Source of the DNA: Octadecabacter temperatus
GTDB lineage: Bacteria > Pseudomonadota > Alphaproteobacteria > Rhodobacterales > Rhodobacteraceae
Direction: 5' to 3'
Length of the DNA: 64,000 bases
Assembly: GCF_001187845.1 (NCBI RefSeq)
Contig: NZ_CP012160.1
Location: 2,232,001-2,296,000 of the forward strand
The notes beneath the pieces were generated by a model. It worked only from the letters and a program-made list of their open reading frames with translations. It was not told the DNA's origin and made no database searches. Both the position numbers and the translations under genes were made by a program. Of this stretch, positions 7,977 through 16,888 are shown in pieces. The number at the start of each line of letters is the position of its first letter. The stretch's first letter is position 1.

Positions 7977-8875
7977 TTCGACGACCTCAGGGCGATGATC
8001 GAGCCGGAAACGACAATACATGCAACACCAAGAAGCGCGATTGAGCCCAGCGTTTGACCCCACATAAGCCAGCCAAACAACGCCGCGAACACGATCAATG
8101 AATACTCGTTTATTGCCACGTAAGACGCCTCACCCAATTGATACCCACGTGTTAGCAGGCCCACACCGATAATACTGCCGACAGCTTGTGCTAATGTAAC
8201 CCAGACCATTCGCGCGTCCATGGGAACCCAGCCACGGTGCAGCCAGCCATCGACGCCGGCTGGGGCATCTATCGGCCAGATGCTCAGCACTGTGAGCCCG
8301 ATAAAGCCATACACACCCAGAATTGCGAAATAGGACAATGTCATAACCAGCGTGCTTTCGCCCTCGCACCAATCCCGTGTTCCAATCGCGCCGATCGCGT
8401 AGAATACGCCTGCGGTTATGGGAACGAACGCTAACGCGGTTATGTTGCCGTCTTGTGGCCAGACAACCATGACCGCCCCGGCAAACCCCACAGCAACCGC
8501 TAGCCAGCGCCAAAGGCCAATCGTTTGTCCGCGCGACAAGACTGAAAGGATCAGCACAAAAATCGGCGCGGTAAACAGTCCTGCAACCACGACCCCAATG
8601 GGTAGAAATGCAAGGCATCCGAAATAGATAAGCAACGCAGTGCCCGTAAAGAAATTCCGTGCCAGCACGTGCCATGGACGCAGCGCACGCAACGTGCCGA
8701 GCCCAAGAAGCGACAGTGCGATCAACATCGGAACTGTCGCGCTGGATCTCGCGGCTTGAAACAACCACAGGCTTGAGCGGTCCGAAATAATCGGGATCAA
8801 ATTGTCTACGACGCCCAGCACGAACATGCCGCTTAGCGTGCAGATCATCGACAGCTTAGGGTCCGTGGTTTGCAT
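7973..8875 (-). CDS. EamA/DMT-family membrane transporter
   Basis: A 300-residue, highly hydrophobic protein with about ten transmembrane helices and the internal two-fold repeat of the drug/metabolite transporter superfamily (EamA). The first half contains RSSATVPMLIALSLLGLGTL, and the second half ends with GWLMWGQTLGSIALLGVACI and a short basic tail. The chosen ATG at 8875 has AAAGGA upstream; an earlier ATG at 8905 is less likely. Cotranscribed with the sulfotransferase gene through an ATGA overlap. The substrate cannot be predicted. Confidence 0.85.
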   Translation of the reverse strand: MQTTDPKLSMICTLSGMFVLGVVDNLIPIISDRSSLWLFQAARSSATVPMLIALSLLGLGTLRALRPWHVLARNFFTGTALLIYFGCLAFLPIGVVVAGLFTAPIFVLILSVLSRGQTIGLWRWLAVAVGFAGAVMVVWPQDGNITALAFVPITAGVFYAIGAIGTRDWCEGESTLVMTLSYFAILGVYGFIGLTVLSIWPIDAPAGVDGWLHRGWVPMDARMVWVTLAQAVGSIIGVGLLTRGYQLGEASYVAINEYSLIVFAALFGWLMWGQTLGSIALLGVACIVVSGSIIALRSSK

Positions 8876-9005
8876 GGGTGTTCGTCCTTTGGCGCACTGT
8901 CCCAATGGCGGCCGTCTTATGCCAGCCCCAAAACGACGTTTTTGTGTATTTGACTTTCAGGCAAACTGCGACACTCTGGTCTTCGTGAAGCAGGGAGGCC
9001 ACGAC

Positions 9006-10625
9006 ATGGGTTGGATGAAAGACGAGACAGGGTTGGATAAGAACCCCGCAAATTACGTGCCGCTGTCCCCGCTCAGCCATCTGGCACGTGCAGCGAAGGT
9101 TTTCACCAACCGTGAGGCGCTGGTCTATGGCGACATGCGCCTGACCTACGCGCAATATCATGAAAGGGTTTCCCAGCTTGCCAGTGCGCTAAAAATGTCA
9201 GGCGTAAAGCCGGGCGATGTTGTCGCCACGCTGCTGCCGAACGTCCCCGCACAGGCCGAGGCCCATTTTGGTGTTCCTGCCTGCGGCGCGGTTCTGAACA
9301 CGATAAACATTCGGCTGGATGTGGACACGGTCGCGTACATCTTTGATCACGGTGAAGCTAAAGTGGTGTTGTGCGACAGCCAGTTCCTGCCCGTGTGCAT
9401 GCAAGCAATTGATCTGATGGACGGCGAAGCGCCACTGGTGGTTGAGGTACCCGATGCGCAAGCTGGCGTCCCTGAGATCGGCGAACAAATCGACTATGAA
9501 ACGTTTTTGGACGCGGGCGATCCTAACTTTGATTGGATGCTGCCAGAAGACGAGTGGGAAAGCATCTCGTTGAATTACACATCTGGTACCACTGGCCGGC
9601 CCAAGGGCGTCGTTTGTCACCACCGCGGTGCATATTTGATGACCACGGGCACGCCAATCACATGGCGCATGACGCTGCATCCACGATACTTGACGATTGT
9701 GCCGCTGTTTCACTGCAACGGCTGGAACCACACATGGATGATGCCAAGTTTGGGCGGCACTGTGATTTGTTGCCGCGATATTACGGCGGCAGCGATCTAT
9801 AATGCGATTGCTGATGAAGGTGTGACGCATTTCGGTGGTGCGCCTATCGTGTTGAACCTACTTGTGAACGCCAAAGACACCGACCGCCGCGATTTCGACC
9901 ATACCGTTGAGGTCTTTACCGCAGGCGCACCCCCTGCGCCTGCAACGCTCGCAGCGATTGGCGATTTGGGGTTCAACGTGCAACAGGTCTACGGGCTAAC
10001 GGAAACCTATGGCCACGTCACCGAATGCCTCTGGAACGAAGACTGGGACGCACTTTCTGCCGACGATCAGGCGGCGATCAAAGCCCGCCAAGGCGTGGCA
10101 TTTCCCCAAATGGAAGACATTACCGTCATGTCCGAAGACATGCAGCAAGTGCCGATGGACGGCGCGACACAGGGCGAAATTGTAATCCGCGGCAATTCGG
10201 TGATGAAGGGCTATCTAAAGAACCCAGACGCCACGGCCAAGGCGTTCAGAGGCGGGTATTTTCATTCAGAAGACCTCGCCATTCAGCACCCTGACGGATC
10301 GATGCAAATTGCCGATCGCGCCAAAGACATTATCATTTCAGGTGGCGAGAACATCTCAAGTGTTGAAGTCGAGGGGACATTGATGGGGCATCCAGACGTC
10401 ATGTTGTGTGCCGTGGTGGCCATGCCTGATGACAAGTGGGGCGAAGTCCCGTGCGCCTTTGTTGAGCTGAAAGAAGGACGGAGCGGAGACGAAGCCATGC
10501 TCATCGCGTTCACCCGCGAACGGTTAGCAGGGTTCAAATGCCCCAAGAAAGTCGTTTTCGGTGAGCTGCCCAAAACATCGACTGGGAAAATCCAAAAGTT
10601 CGAATTGCGAAAGACTTTCAAATGA
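9006..10625 (+). CDS. Acyl-CoA synthetase, DmdB-like (AMP-forming)
   Basis: A 539-residue adenylate-forming enzyme that activates a carboxylic acid with ATP and CoA. The P-loop motif YTSGTTGRPKGV, the QVYGLTETYGH motif and the C-terminal catalytic lysine in KTSTGKIQKFEL are all present. The N-terminus (MGWMKDETGLDKNPANYVPL) resembles medium-chain acyl-CoA / 3-methylmercaptopropionyl-CoA ligases (DmdB) of marine Roseobacters as I remember them, so it may act on the DMSP-derived acid, but a general medium-chain substrate is equally possible. The ATG at 9006 has GGGAGG upstream, ruling out the longer open frame. It overlaps the next gene by ATGA. Confidence 0.85.
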   Translation: MGWMKDETGLDKNPANYVPLSPLSHLARAAKVFTNREALVYGDMRLTYAQYHERVSQLASALKMSGVKPGDVVATLLPNVPAQAEAHFGVPACGAVLNTINIRLDVDTVAYIFDHGEAKVVLCDSQFLPVCMQAIDLMDGEAPLVVEVPDAQAGVPEIGEQIDYETFLDAGDPNFDWMLPEDEWESISLNYTSGTTGRPKGVVCHHRGAYLMTTGTPITWRMTLHPRYLTIVPLFHCNGWNHTWMMPSLGGTVICCRDITAAAIYNAIADEGVTHFGGAPIVLNLLVNAKDTDRRDFDHTVEVFTAGAPPAPATLAAIGDLGFNVQQVYGLTETYGHVTECLWNEDWDALSADDQAAIKARQGVAFPQMEDITVMSEDMQQVPMDGATQGEIVIRGNSVMKGYLKNPDATAKAFRGGYFHSEDLAIQHPDGSMQIADRAKDIIISGGENISSVEVEGTLMGHPDVMLCAVVAMPDDKWGEVPCAFVELKEGRSGDEAMLIAFTRERLAGFKCPKKVVFGELPKTSTGKIQKFELRKTFK

Positions 10626-11176
10626 TTAAGCCGTTGCTCCTAGCCCTCGCACTGTCTGCGACCGGTGCACATGCCATGGTGATTGGCGGAAAGATCGTCG
10701 ATCAAACCGGCACGGGCGAATTTGAAATTCTTGATCCCACCACGGGGTTCACAGTCGGCAGCGATAATTTTGACAGCTGCAATTTGTTCGCCTTCGATGA
10801 GGACCAGAACATCGTGCTGTCCGAACCGATCCGCGTTGATATCGGACCAAACAGCGGCATGATCGCGCAAGGCACCGAAGTCGCCAGCCACTATGTGTTT
10901 TTCGACAGCGTGAACGGCACACATTTCGGGTATGTGGATTTCGACGCGCCAATCCTTGGCGTCGCCGCCTTCCAAGACACGATGGGCGCGACCGATTTTC
11001 TGGCAAATACGGATGTGTTTTACATCGGCGAGGAATTACGCGGCCTTGAAAACGGTGATCGTGCGTGGATTGATCCAGACAACCCTGACCGATTGTGGGT
11101 GTCTTGGGCCGGATCATCACCTGGGGATTACATTCGCGTCTTTACGGCTCGATCAGTTGGCGCTGCGATGATGTAG
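10622..11176 (+). CDS. Secreted protein of unknown function
   Basis: A 184-residue protein with a Sec signal peptide (MIKPLLLALALSATGAHA) and an acidic mature part rich in Gly, Asp and Phe. The mature part starts VIGGKIVDQTGTGEFEILD and includes FDSCNLFAFDEDQNI. No lipobox, no transmembrane segment and no C-terminal sorting signal are visible. The pattern is reminiscent of periplasmic or extracellular beta-sandwich proteins, but I do not recognise a family. Its ATG overlaps the acyl-CoA synthetase stop as ATGA, so it is expressed from that operon. Why a secreted protein should be coupled to a CoA ligase is not obvious. Confidence 0.7.
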   Translation: MIKPLLLALALSATGAHAMVIGGKIVDQTGTGEFEILDPTTGFTVGSDNFDSCNLFAFDEDQNIVLSEPIRVDIGPNSGMIAQGTEVASHYVFFDSVNGTHFGYVDFDAPILGVAAFQDTMGATDFLANTDVFYIGEELRGLENGDRAWIDPDNPDRLWVSWAGSSPGDYIRVFTARSVGAAMM

Positions 11177-11244
11177 ATTTTCCCTGCGATGCCCGCTATG
11201 CTTGTAAAAAATGACGCTAAAACGGCGTAAGATCAGGCACCCCG

Positions 11245-12261
11245 ATGACAGCACTAACGGAATTCGACAGACTTGAAAGCGGCGGCCTTTGGAAGGCATC
11301 GCCGGATGCGCAGCGCCGCGAGGTGACCGTTTCCTTTGGCAATGCCACGCTGATTATTTCGGATACGGCAGAGCGCCCGTTGACCCATTGGTCGCTTCCG
11401 GCTGTAGAACGGTTGAACGTGGGCGAACGCCCTGCCCTGTTTTCACCGGGGTCTGACGCGACTGAAACGCTCGAAATCAGTGACGACATGATGATCGATG
11501 CGATGGAAAAGGTGCGCAAGACCGTGAAACGTCGGCGCAGTAAACCGGGTCGTTTGCGTAATATCGGGTTGCTCGCAGGAATAGGCGCTATTGTTGTTGG
11601 CGCAGTGGTTTGGTTGCCAGATGCGCTGATCCGTGAGGCCCAGAGCGTTGTGCCACCCGTGCAACGCGCTGAAATTGGCGCAACGTTGCTTGGCCATATC
11701 CAACGGATCACGGGGCAAACCTGCCGCAGTCCGCTTGGGACCGCCGCGTTGGAAAAGTTGCACACACGGGCCTTGGGCCCAGACGCAGGTGGGCAGGTTT
11801 TCGTTGTGCCGTCTGGCCCTGATACCGCCATTTACCTACCCGGTGGGCTGATCGTAATGAATCGCGACCTCATTGAAGACACCGAAGATCCCGCTGTTGT
11901 TGGCGGCCATATCATTGCCGCGGCCGCGCAACTGCGCGCGCGCGATCCGCTTGAGGCTTTGCTAAAGGAATCCGGCATCGGCACGACCTTCAACTTGCTC
12001 ACCCAAGGCGAAATTCCACCCGATACCTTGCGTAGCTACGCTGAAACACTGTTCGCGAACCCACCCGTGCGTGCCAGCGATGAAATCTTGCTTGAGATGT
12101 TCGCCAATGCCCAGCTACCCAGCACCCCCTACGCCTACGCCGTTGATGTCACCGGTGAATCCACACTTGGGCTAATCGAAGCCGACCCAACACAAGGCGC
12201 TGAGGCATCTGAGCTGTTAAGTGATGCGGAGTGGATTAGCCTGCAAGGGATTTGCGGCTAA
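11245..12261 (+). CDS. Degenerate M48-like membrane protein
   Basis: A 338-residue protein with a soluble N-terminal part (1-105), a basic stretch (KVRKTVKRRRSKPGRLRN), one transmembrane helix around 112-130, and a C-terminal domain. That domain reads VVPSGPDTAIYLPGGLIVMN, then RDLIEDTEDP, then VVGGHIIAAAAQLRARDPLE. The layout matches M48-type zinc metalloproteases (PGG-hydrophobic strand, then HExxH), but HExxH is replaced by GHIIAAAA, so zinc catalysis should be lost. Likely an inactive membrane-anchored relative. Only a weak ribosome binding site precedes the ATG. Convergent with the SPOR gene. Confidence 0.6.
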   Translation: MTALTEFDRLESGGLWKASPDAQRREVTVSFGNATLIISDTAERPLTHWSLPAVERLNVGERPALFSPGSDATETLEISDDMMIDAMEKVRKTVKRRRSKPGRLRNIGLLAGIGAIVVGAVVWLPDALIREAQSVVPPVQRAEIGATLLGHIQRITGQTCRSPLGTAALEKLHTRALGPDAGGQVFVVPSGPDTAIYLPGGLIVMNRDLIEDTEDPAVVGGHIIAAAAQLRARDPLEALLKESGIGTTFNLLTQGEIPPDTLRSYAETLFANPPVRASDEILLEMFANAQLPSTPYAYAVDVTGESTLGLIEADPTQGAEASELLSDAEWISLQGICG

Positions 12262-12277
12262 TCTATCGAGCAAAGAA

Positions 12278-12306
12278 AAGGCCCTGCGTCGTCATGCAAG
12301 GCCCTT
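12278..12306. terminator. Probable bidirectional terminator between convergent genes
   Basis: An imperfect hairpin pairs AAGGCCCTGC (12278-12287) with GCAAGGCCCTT, with one bulge and one mismatch. On the minus strand it is followed by TTCTTTG. It lies between the M48-like gene and the SPOR gene, which converge here. Confidence 0.5.
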
Positions 12307-12332
12307 CCTCGGGAGAACTGTCCAAACTCGTA

Positions 12333-13988
12333 TTAGCGGCGCGTGAACGCGCCTGAATGACCTGCGCCGCGGGCTGTACCCAATGCGCTTTGCAACTGGC
12401 TTTCGCTTCCGAATGGGCCAGCCAAAACGATGCGCATTTCACGACCATTCTGGTTGAACACGCCAATCCGCATTGGAAGGCCGCGTGACCGCAGGGATTG
12501 CGCGATATTCTGCGCTTGGTTGCGGGTCTCAAACGTGCCGACCTGAACATAACGGTGACCACTGATCTGTTCGCGGCGCTGTGGTTGCGGGGCAGCTGCA
12601 GGCGTGGTGACACGTGGTTGTTGCGTCGCAACCTGCGGGGCACGCGGTGCAGTCGCATATCGCACGACGTTAGACGGCGTTTGCGTGTAGGACCCTGCCG
12701 GAATGCCGCGCTGGGTGTTCAAACGACCATCACCCCAGACGCGCGCATAGCCATCCGGAACGACCGGCGCAGAAAGCGCGTAGCTGTTTGTTGGGTTTGA
12801 ATAGGGTGGCGGATCCTGACCGAGTAGGCTTGCAACGTAACCCTGCCGCGACACGGAACTACGCGCACGCGAAACGATCTCCGGATCAGCAGTTGTACCT
12901 GAAGGTGCTGCAGCTAAACGCGTGTTCACATTTGGCGTGAACGTTGAGCCCGGCGCGCTATCAAGCGGATTGGAATACCGAGCGCGGTTCAATTGGTCTC
13001 TAATTTGCGCTGGCCTTGGATCGACCGTCGCGCCTGGTGCCATATCAAGCGGGTTGGAATATGGGCGCTGCGGCAAAGCAAGGTCTGCTTGAAGTCGCGC
13101 AAATGTACCTTGCGTCGTTGGTGCTGGAACCGCTTGCTGCTCACATTGAATAGGTTGGCCCGTGATTGCGCTGATGTACTGGCGACCTGATGCAATCATG
13201 TCTGCACATGCTTGCGCACGCGTCAGGCGGGTCTGCGCCGCGGCAGGTGCTTGAACAGCCGGACTAGGCGCTGCGGCCGCAACTTGTGGCGCAGGTTCGC
13301 GTCCACCGCAATCGATGGGCTGACCTGTGCGTTGGCTAATGAAATTCGGCTGAATACCAGTCAAACCCTCACAAGCCTGCGCCCGCGTAATGATGCGTGG
13401 CTCTACGACGGGTTCGGTGATCACGCGCGGCGATGGTGCGGCTGCTTGTGTTCCCACGTTGGCAGCCTGTGGAGCTGGAGGGGTGATCGTCCCAACGGAT
13501 GCCGCTGGACGTATCGCGCGTGGTGCTGGTGCGGCAGCTGCGACCACTGGGGGCTGAACAACAGGTGCGGGCGCGGGCTGGACTAGGGCCGGCGCTGGTG
13601 CTTCAGCAACGACCGGAGCAGGTGCTGCGGGCGCTGGTGCTGGTGCTGGTGTCTGCGCTGCGGGGGTTGGTGCCGGCGCTGGGGCTGGGGTTGGTTCTGG
13701 CTCAGCCAGCGCGGCAACGGGACGTGAGGAACCGCTCGGTTGGAACCCACAAAGCTGCTCTCTGCTGCGCGACACCCGTGGAACCCAATTTGTAGTTCCA
13801 CCAATTCCGGCACGAACAAAAACACACCCACGACTGTCGATGTATTGGTTGGACGTAAAGGATGACGGCGGGATCTCCGCGGGGCCATTTGCATTTCGCA
13901 AGCTTTGCGCGTTTGAAGCGCCGCCAATCAGCGACGCGACGATCGCAACAGTCGACAGTAATCCAGAAGTTCGGCCAAAAATATACAT
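12333..13988 (-). CDS. SPOR-domain secreted protein with proline/alanine-rich linker and internal repeats
   Basis: A 551-residue exported protein. Order: signal peptide ending GGASNAQS; a small cysteine-containing region (YIDSRGCVFVRAGIGG); a long Pro/Ala-rich linker; two copies of a Cys-bearing motif of the form RAQAC-x-FIS/YIS-x-TGQPI-x-C; three YSNP-type repeats (YSNPLDMAPG, YSNPLDSAPG, YSNPTNS); and a C-terminal SPOR domain from about residue 475 (GHRYVQVGTFETRNQAQNIA). SPOR domains bind septal, denuded glycan strands, so the protein probably acts in the periplasm at the division site or on peptidoglycan. The ATG at 13988 has GGGGA upstream; the longer open frame is rejected. It follows upp by about 70 bp. 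Confidence 0.8.
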   Translation of the reverse strand: MYIFGRTSGLLSTVAIVASLIGGASNAQSLRNANGPAEIPPSSFTSNQYIDSRGCVFVRAGIGGTTNWVPRVSRSREQLCGFQPSGSSRPVAALAEPEPTPAPAPAPTPAAQTPAPAPAPAAPAPVVAEAPAPALVQPAPAPVVQPPVVAAAAPAPRAIRPAASVGTITPPAPQAANVGTQAAAPSPRVITEPVVEPRIITRAQACEGLTGIQPNFISQRTGQPIDCGGREPAPQVAAAAPSPAVQAPAAAQTRLTRAQACADMIASGRQYISAITGQPIQCEQQAVPAPTTQGTFARLQADLALPQRPYSNPLDMAPGATVDPRPAQIRDQLNRARYSNPLDSAPGSTFTPNVNTRLAAAPSGTTADPEIVSRARSSVSRQGYVASLLGQDPPPYSNPTNSYALSAPVVPDGYARVWGDGRLNTQRGIPAGSYTQTPSNVVRYATAPRAPQVATQQPRVTTPAAAPQPQRREQISGHRYVQVGTFETRNQAQNIAQSLRSRGLPMRIGVFNQNGREMRIVLAGPFGSESQLQSALGTARGAGHSGAFTRR

Positions 13989-14055
13989 AGTTATCCCCAC
14001 AAGATATTGTGGAATAATGCCGAACAATGCCTAATATGTAAAGGGATTGTCCCCC

Positions 14056-14694
14056 TTATTTTGTGCCAAACATACGGTCACCCGCATCCCCTAGTCCCGG
14101 TACAATATATCCATTGTCATTCAAGTGACTATCAACAGAAGCTGTCACAATCGGCACATCAGGATGGGCTTCTTTCATTGCTGCGATACCTTCGGGCGAG
14201 GCGAGCAAGCACAAGAATCGAATATTTTTCGCACCGGATTTCTTCAACAAATCAATCGCTGCAATTGACGAGTTACCAGTGGCCAACATCGGATCAACCG
14301 CGATCACGAGACGCTCATTCATGTTATCTGGAACTTTGAAATAGTATTGAACGGGTTGCAGGGTTTCCTCATCACGATAGAGCCCAACAAACCCCACGCG
14401 CGCTGAAGGGATCAGTTCCAGCATCCCGTCAAGCAGCCCATTACCTGCCCGTAAAATCGAAATCAGCGCCAATTTGCGCCCCTCGAGCGTTGGCGCATCC
14501 ATCGGTTCCATTGGGGTTTCGATCTGCTTTGTCGTCATCGGCAATTCGCGTGTGACTTCATAGGCGAGCAACTGCGAAATCTCACGAAGAAGCTGACGGA
14601 ACACGGCCGTTGACGTGTTCTTGTCTCGCATCAGGGTCAGCTTATGCTGCACCAACGGGTGTTTGACATGGGTAAGGTGCGGCAGGTCAGTCAT
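14056..14694 (-). CDS. upp: Uracil phosphoribosyltransferase
   Basis: A 212-residue cytoplasmic enzyme that makes UMP from uracil and PRPP. The protein opens with [17 protein letters not shown] and carries [14 protein letters not shown] and the PRPP-binding loop [14 protein letters not shown], then ends with the conserved [14 protein letters not shown]. Length equals the family norm. Its ATG overlaps the add stop (ATGA), making it the last gene of the nucleoside salvage operon, where it recaptures uracil released from nucleosides. Confidence 0.97.
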   Translation of the reverse strand: MTDLPHLTHVKHPLVQHKLTLMRDKNTSTAVFRQLLREISQLLAYEVTRELPMTTKQIETPMEPMDAPTLEGRKLALISILRAGNGLLDGMLELIPSARVGFVGLYRDEETLQPVQYYFKVPDNMNERLVIAVDPMLATGNSSIAAIDLLKKSGAKNIRFLCLLASPEGIAAMKEAHPDVPIVTASVDSHLNDNGYIVPGLGDAGDRMFGTK

Positions 14695-15677
14695 GCGGTT
14701 TCCAATCGTTTGGCAATTTTAGAACGTGTTGCATCGTCACAGAACGCCGCCGCGAGGGCGGTTTCATTGACGCCTTTGAAATCTTCCTCACCCCATCCGA
14801 ACGTTTGGGAAAGCATGTCGAATTCATTGGTCATTGTGGTGCCGAAAAAGGGCGGATCATCAGTAGAAACAGTAACCTTAACACCCGCATCGCGCAGCCG
14901 TTGGATAGGATGTTCAGACCACCCGCCTGTGGCTTGCAAGAACACGTTTGATCCGGGGCAAACCTCAAGCACGACATCGGCGTCGATGATTTGCCGCATC
15001 AAGGCGGGGTCTTTGATGGCGTCTACACCGTGACCAATACGCGTGACCTTCAGGTCGCGAAGTGTGGCTGCGATCATCTCGGGACCGCCCCATTCACCGG
15101 CATGGCATGTCAATTCCAATCCCGCTTCACGCGCCATATCATAAGCATAGGCAAAGTCTGTAGGCGTACCGAAGTTTTCAGCGCCGCCCATCCCAAACCC
15201 TGTTACGAAGTCACCCTTGGTTTCGGCCGCACATTTGGCGGCGGCTTTCGCCTTATCTGACCCGAAATGGCGCACACAGGTCGCAACACATTTCAACGTG
15301 ATCCCCAAGTCGCGGTCCGCCTCATCTGCGGCCATCTGGATGGCATCAAGGTATTCGCGCCAAGCGGTCACATCACCACCACCGCAGAAGTCCGGTGAGA
15401 TGAACGTCTCTTGATAGACAACACCATGCGATGCGCTTTCCTCAAGGATGGCTTTCGTCAGACGGTAAAAATCCTGTGGGCCTTGCAGAGTCGTGCAAGC
15501 GGCCTCGTAAACCTCAAGGAAGTGATCGAAATCGCGATAGGCATATGTGCCGTCCGCGTTAAATATCCCGCTGATATCAAGAGACTTTTCTTTCGCTAGA
15601 CCACGGATGAACGCAGGCGGTGCGCAGCCTTCGATGTGCGTGTGAAGTTCCACTTTGGGCATTGATTTATAGGTCAT
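14691..15677 (-). CDS. add: Adenosine deaminase
   Basis: A 328-residue metal-dependent deaminase converting (deoxy)adenosine to (deoxy)inosine. Zinc ligands appear as LHTHIEG near the N-terminus, HAGE in the middle and VSTDDPPFF near the end; RIGHGVDAI is also conserved. Both ends overlap neighbours by ATGA (upp downstream, deoB upstream). It links the pyrimidine genes of this operon to purine salvage. Confidence 0.95.
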   Translation of the reverse strand: MTYKSMPKVELHTHIEGCAPPAFIRGLAKEKSLDISGIFNADGTYAYRDFDHFLEVYEAACTTLQGPQDFYRLTKAILEESASHGVVYQETFISPDFCGGGDVTAWREYLDAIQMAADEADRDLGITLKCVATCVRHFGSDKAKAAAKCAAETKGDFVTGFGMGGAENFGTPTDFAYAYDMAREAGLELTCHAGEWGGPEMIAATLRDLKVTRIGHGVDAIKDPALMRQIIDADVVLEVCPGSNVFLQATGGWSEHPIQRLRDAGVKVTVSTDDPPFFGTTMTNEFDMLSQTFGWGEEDFKGVNETALAAAFCDDATRSKIAKRLETA

Positions 15678-16888
15678 AGAAAGCTCCGTCCGTTACCCTG
15701 TGCGGGAATGCTCAAATGGGTCGCGATGGACGCGGCAACATCGACAAAATTGATCTGGCCAAGATTACGGGACCCGATCCCGTGAACCAAGACGGGCACC
15801 TGTTCGCGGGTGTGATCCGTGCCGACCCATGTCGGGTCGTTGCCGTGATCCGCAGTGATGCACAACATGTCGCCATCCCGCAGTTTCGGCAGCAGTTTAG
15901 CGAGTTCCGCATCAAACCATTCAAGGTGGCGCGCATAGCCGGAAACATCACGACGATGCCCATAAAGGCTGTCAAACTCGACGAAATTCGCAAAGACCAA
16001 CCCGCCATCCGGCGCAGTATCGATCATGTCAGATAAGTGTTCCATCAGGGTTGTATCTGCTCCTTTACGGACTTCATCAATCCCGCGCATTGAGAAAATA
16101 TCACCAATCTTACCAATCGCTTGTACGGATCGCCCTGCATTTTCCGCCCAGTCGCAAAGCGTTGGCGAAGGCGGCGCGATGGCGTAGTCATGACGGTTCA
16201 GCGTGCGCTCAAACTTACCCTCTTCGCCCACGAATGGTCGCGCGATTACGCGCCCAACTTTTAGGTCATGCAACATCGGCGCGAGGTCTTGGCAAAGCTT
16301 AAGCAAGCGATCCAGCCCAAAGTGTTCTTCATGGGCTGCGATCTGCAAAACGCTATCCACAGACGTATAGCAAATCGGCCAACCCGTGCGGATGTGCTCG
16401 GCGCCAAAATCGTCAATCACCTGCACACCAGAGGCATGACAGTTGGCGAGGATACCGTCCGTTCCGGCCAGCGCGCAGATGCGGGCGGTGACGTCGTCAG
16501 GGAAAGTCGGCGTTGTGTCTGGAAACGTGTGCCAGTCCCACGGCACCGGGACCCCCGAAAGCTCCCAGTGGCCAGACGGCGTGTCCTTGCCGATGCTGAC
16601 CTCACGCGCAGATGCATAGGCCCCCGTTGGTGCAGGCCAACCAAGTTCAAGACCAGTTGCTAGCTTCATCGCGGCCTCTGCCCCCAGCGCATTTAGTGTC
16701 GGGATTTTGAGTGGGCCAGTACGCCCGTCTTCTACCTGCCCCGCCGCACAAGCCTGTGCGATATGGCCCAGCGTATTGGCACCTGTATCGGGTGTGTCGC
16801 CGTTGAAAAAGTCCGCAGCATCAGGTGCGCCGCCAATGCCAACGCTGTCTATCACAACGAGAAACGCGCGATTCTTTGTCTGGCTCAT
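15674..16888 (-). CDS. deoB: Phosphopentomutase
   Basis: A 404-residue alkaline-phosphatase-fold enzyme that interconverts (deoxy)ribose-1-phosphate and -5-phosphate, feeding nucleoside sugars into central metabolism. Metal-site motifs are visible at both ends: VIDSVGIGGAPDAADF near the start, and CITADHGNDPTWVGTDHTRE near the end. PSGHWELSGVPV in the cap region is typical. Coupled by ATGA to add and deoA. Confidence 0.96.
   Translation of the reverse strand: MSQTKNRAFLVVIDSVGIGGAPDAADFFNGDTPDTGANTLGHIAQACAAGQVEDGRTGPLKIPTLNALGAEAAMKLATGLELGWPAPTGAYASAREVSIGKDTPSGHWELSGVPVPWDWHTFPDTTPTFPDDVTARICALAGTDGILANCHASGVQVIDDFGAEHIRTGWPICYTSVDSVLQIAAHEEHFGLDRLLKLCQDLAPMLHDLKVGRVIARPFVGEEGKFERTLNRHDYAIAPPSPTLCDWAENAGRSVQAIGKIGDIFSMRGIDEVRKGADTTLMEHLSDMIDTAPDGGLVFANFVEFDSLYGHRRDVSGYARHLEWFDAELAKLLPKLRDGDMLCITADHGNDPTWVGTDHTREQVPVLVHGIGSRNLGQINFVDVAASIATHLSIPAQGNGRSFL

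Noticed and set aside
13540..13720. Repetitive GCTGGTGC-type tract resembling a tandem repeat array
   Set aside because: It encodes the Pro/Ala-rich linker of the SPOR protein and has irregular units, so it is neither a CRISPR array nor a satellite.
14035..14056. Short hairpin AAGGG / CCCTT after upp
   Set aside because: Only about five base pairs with a poor T-run; not enough to call a terminator.
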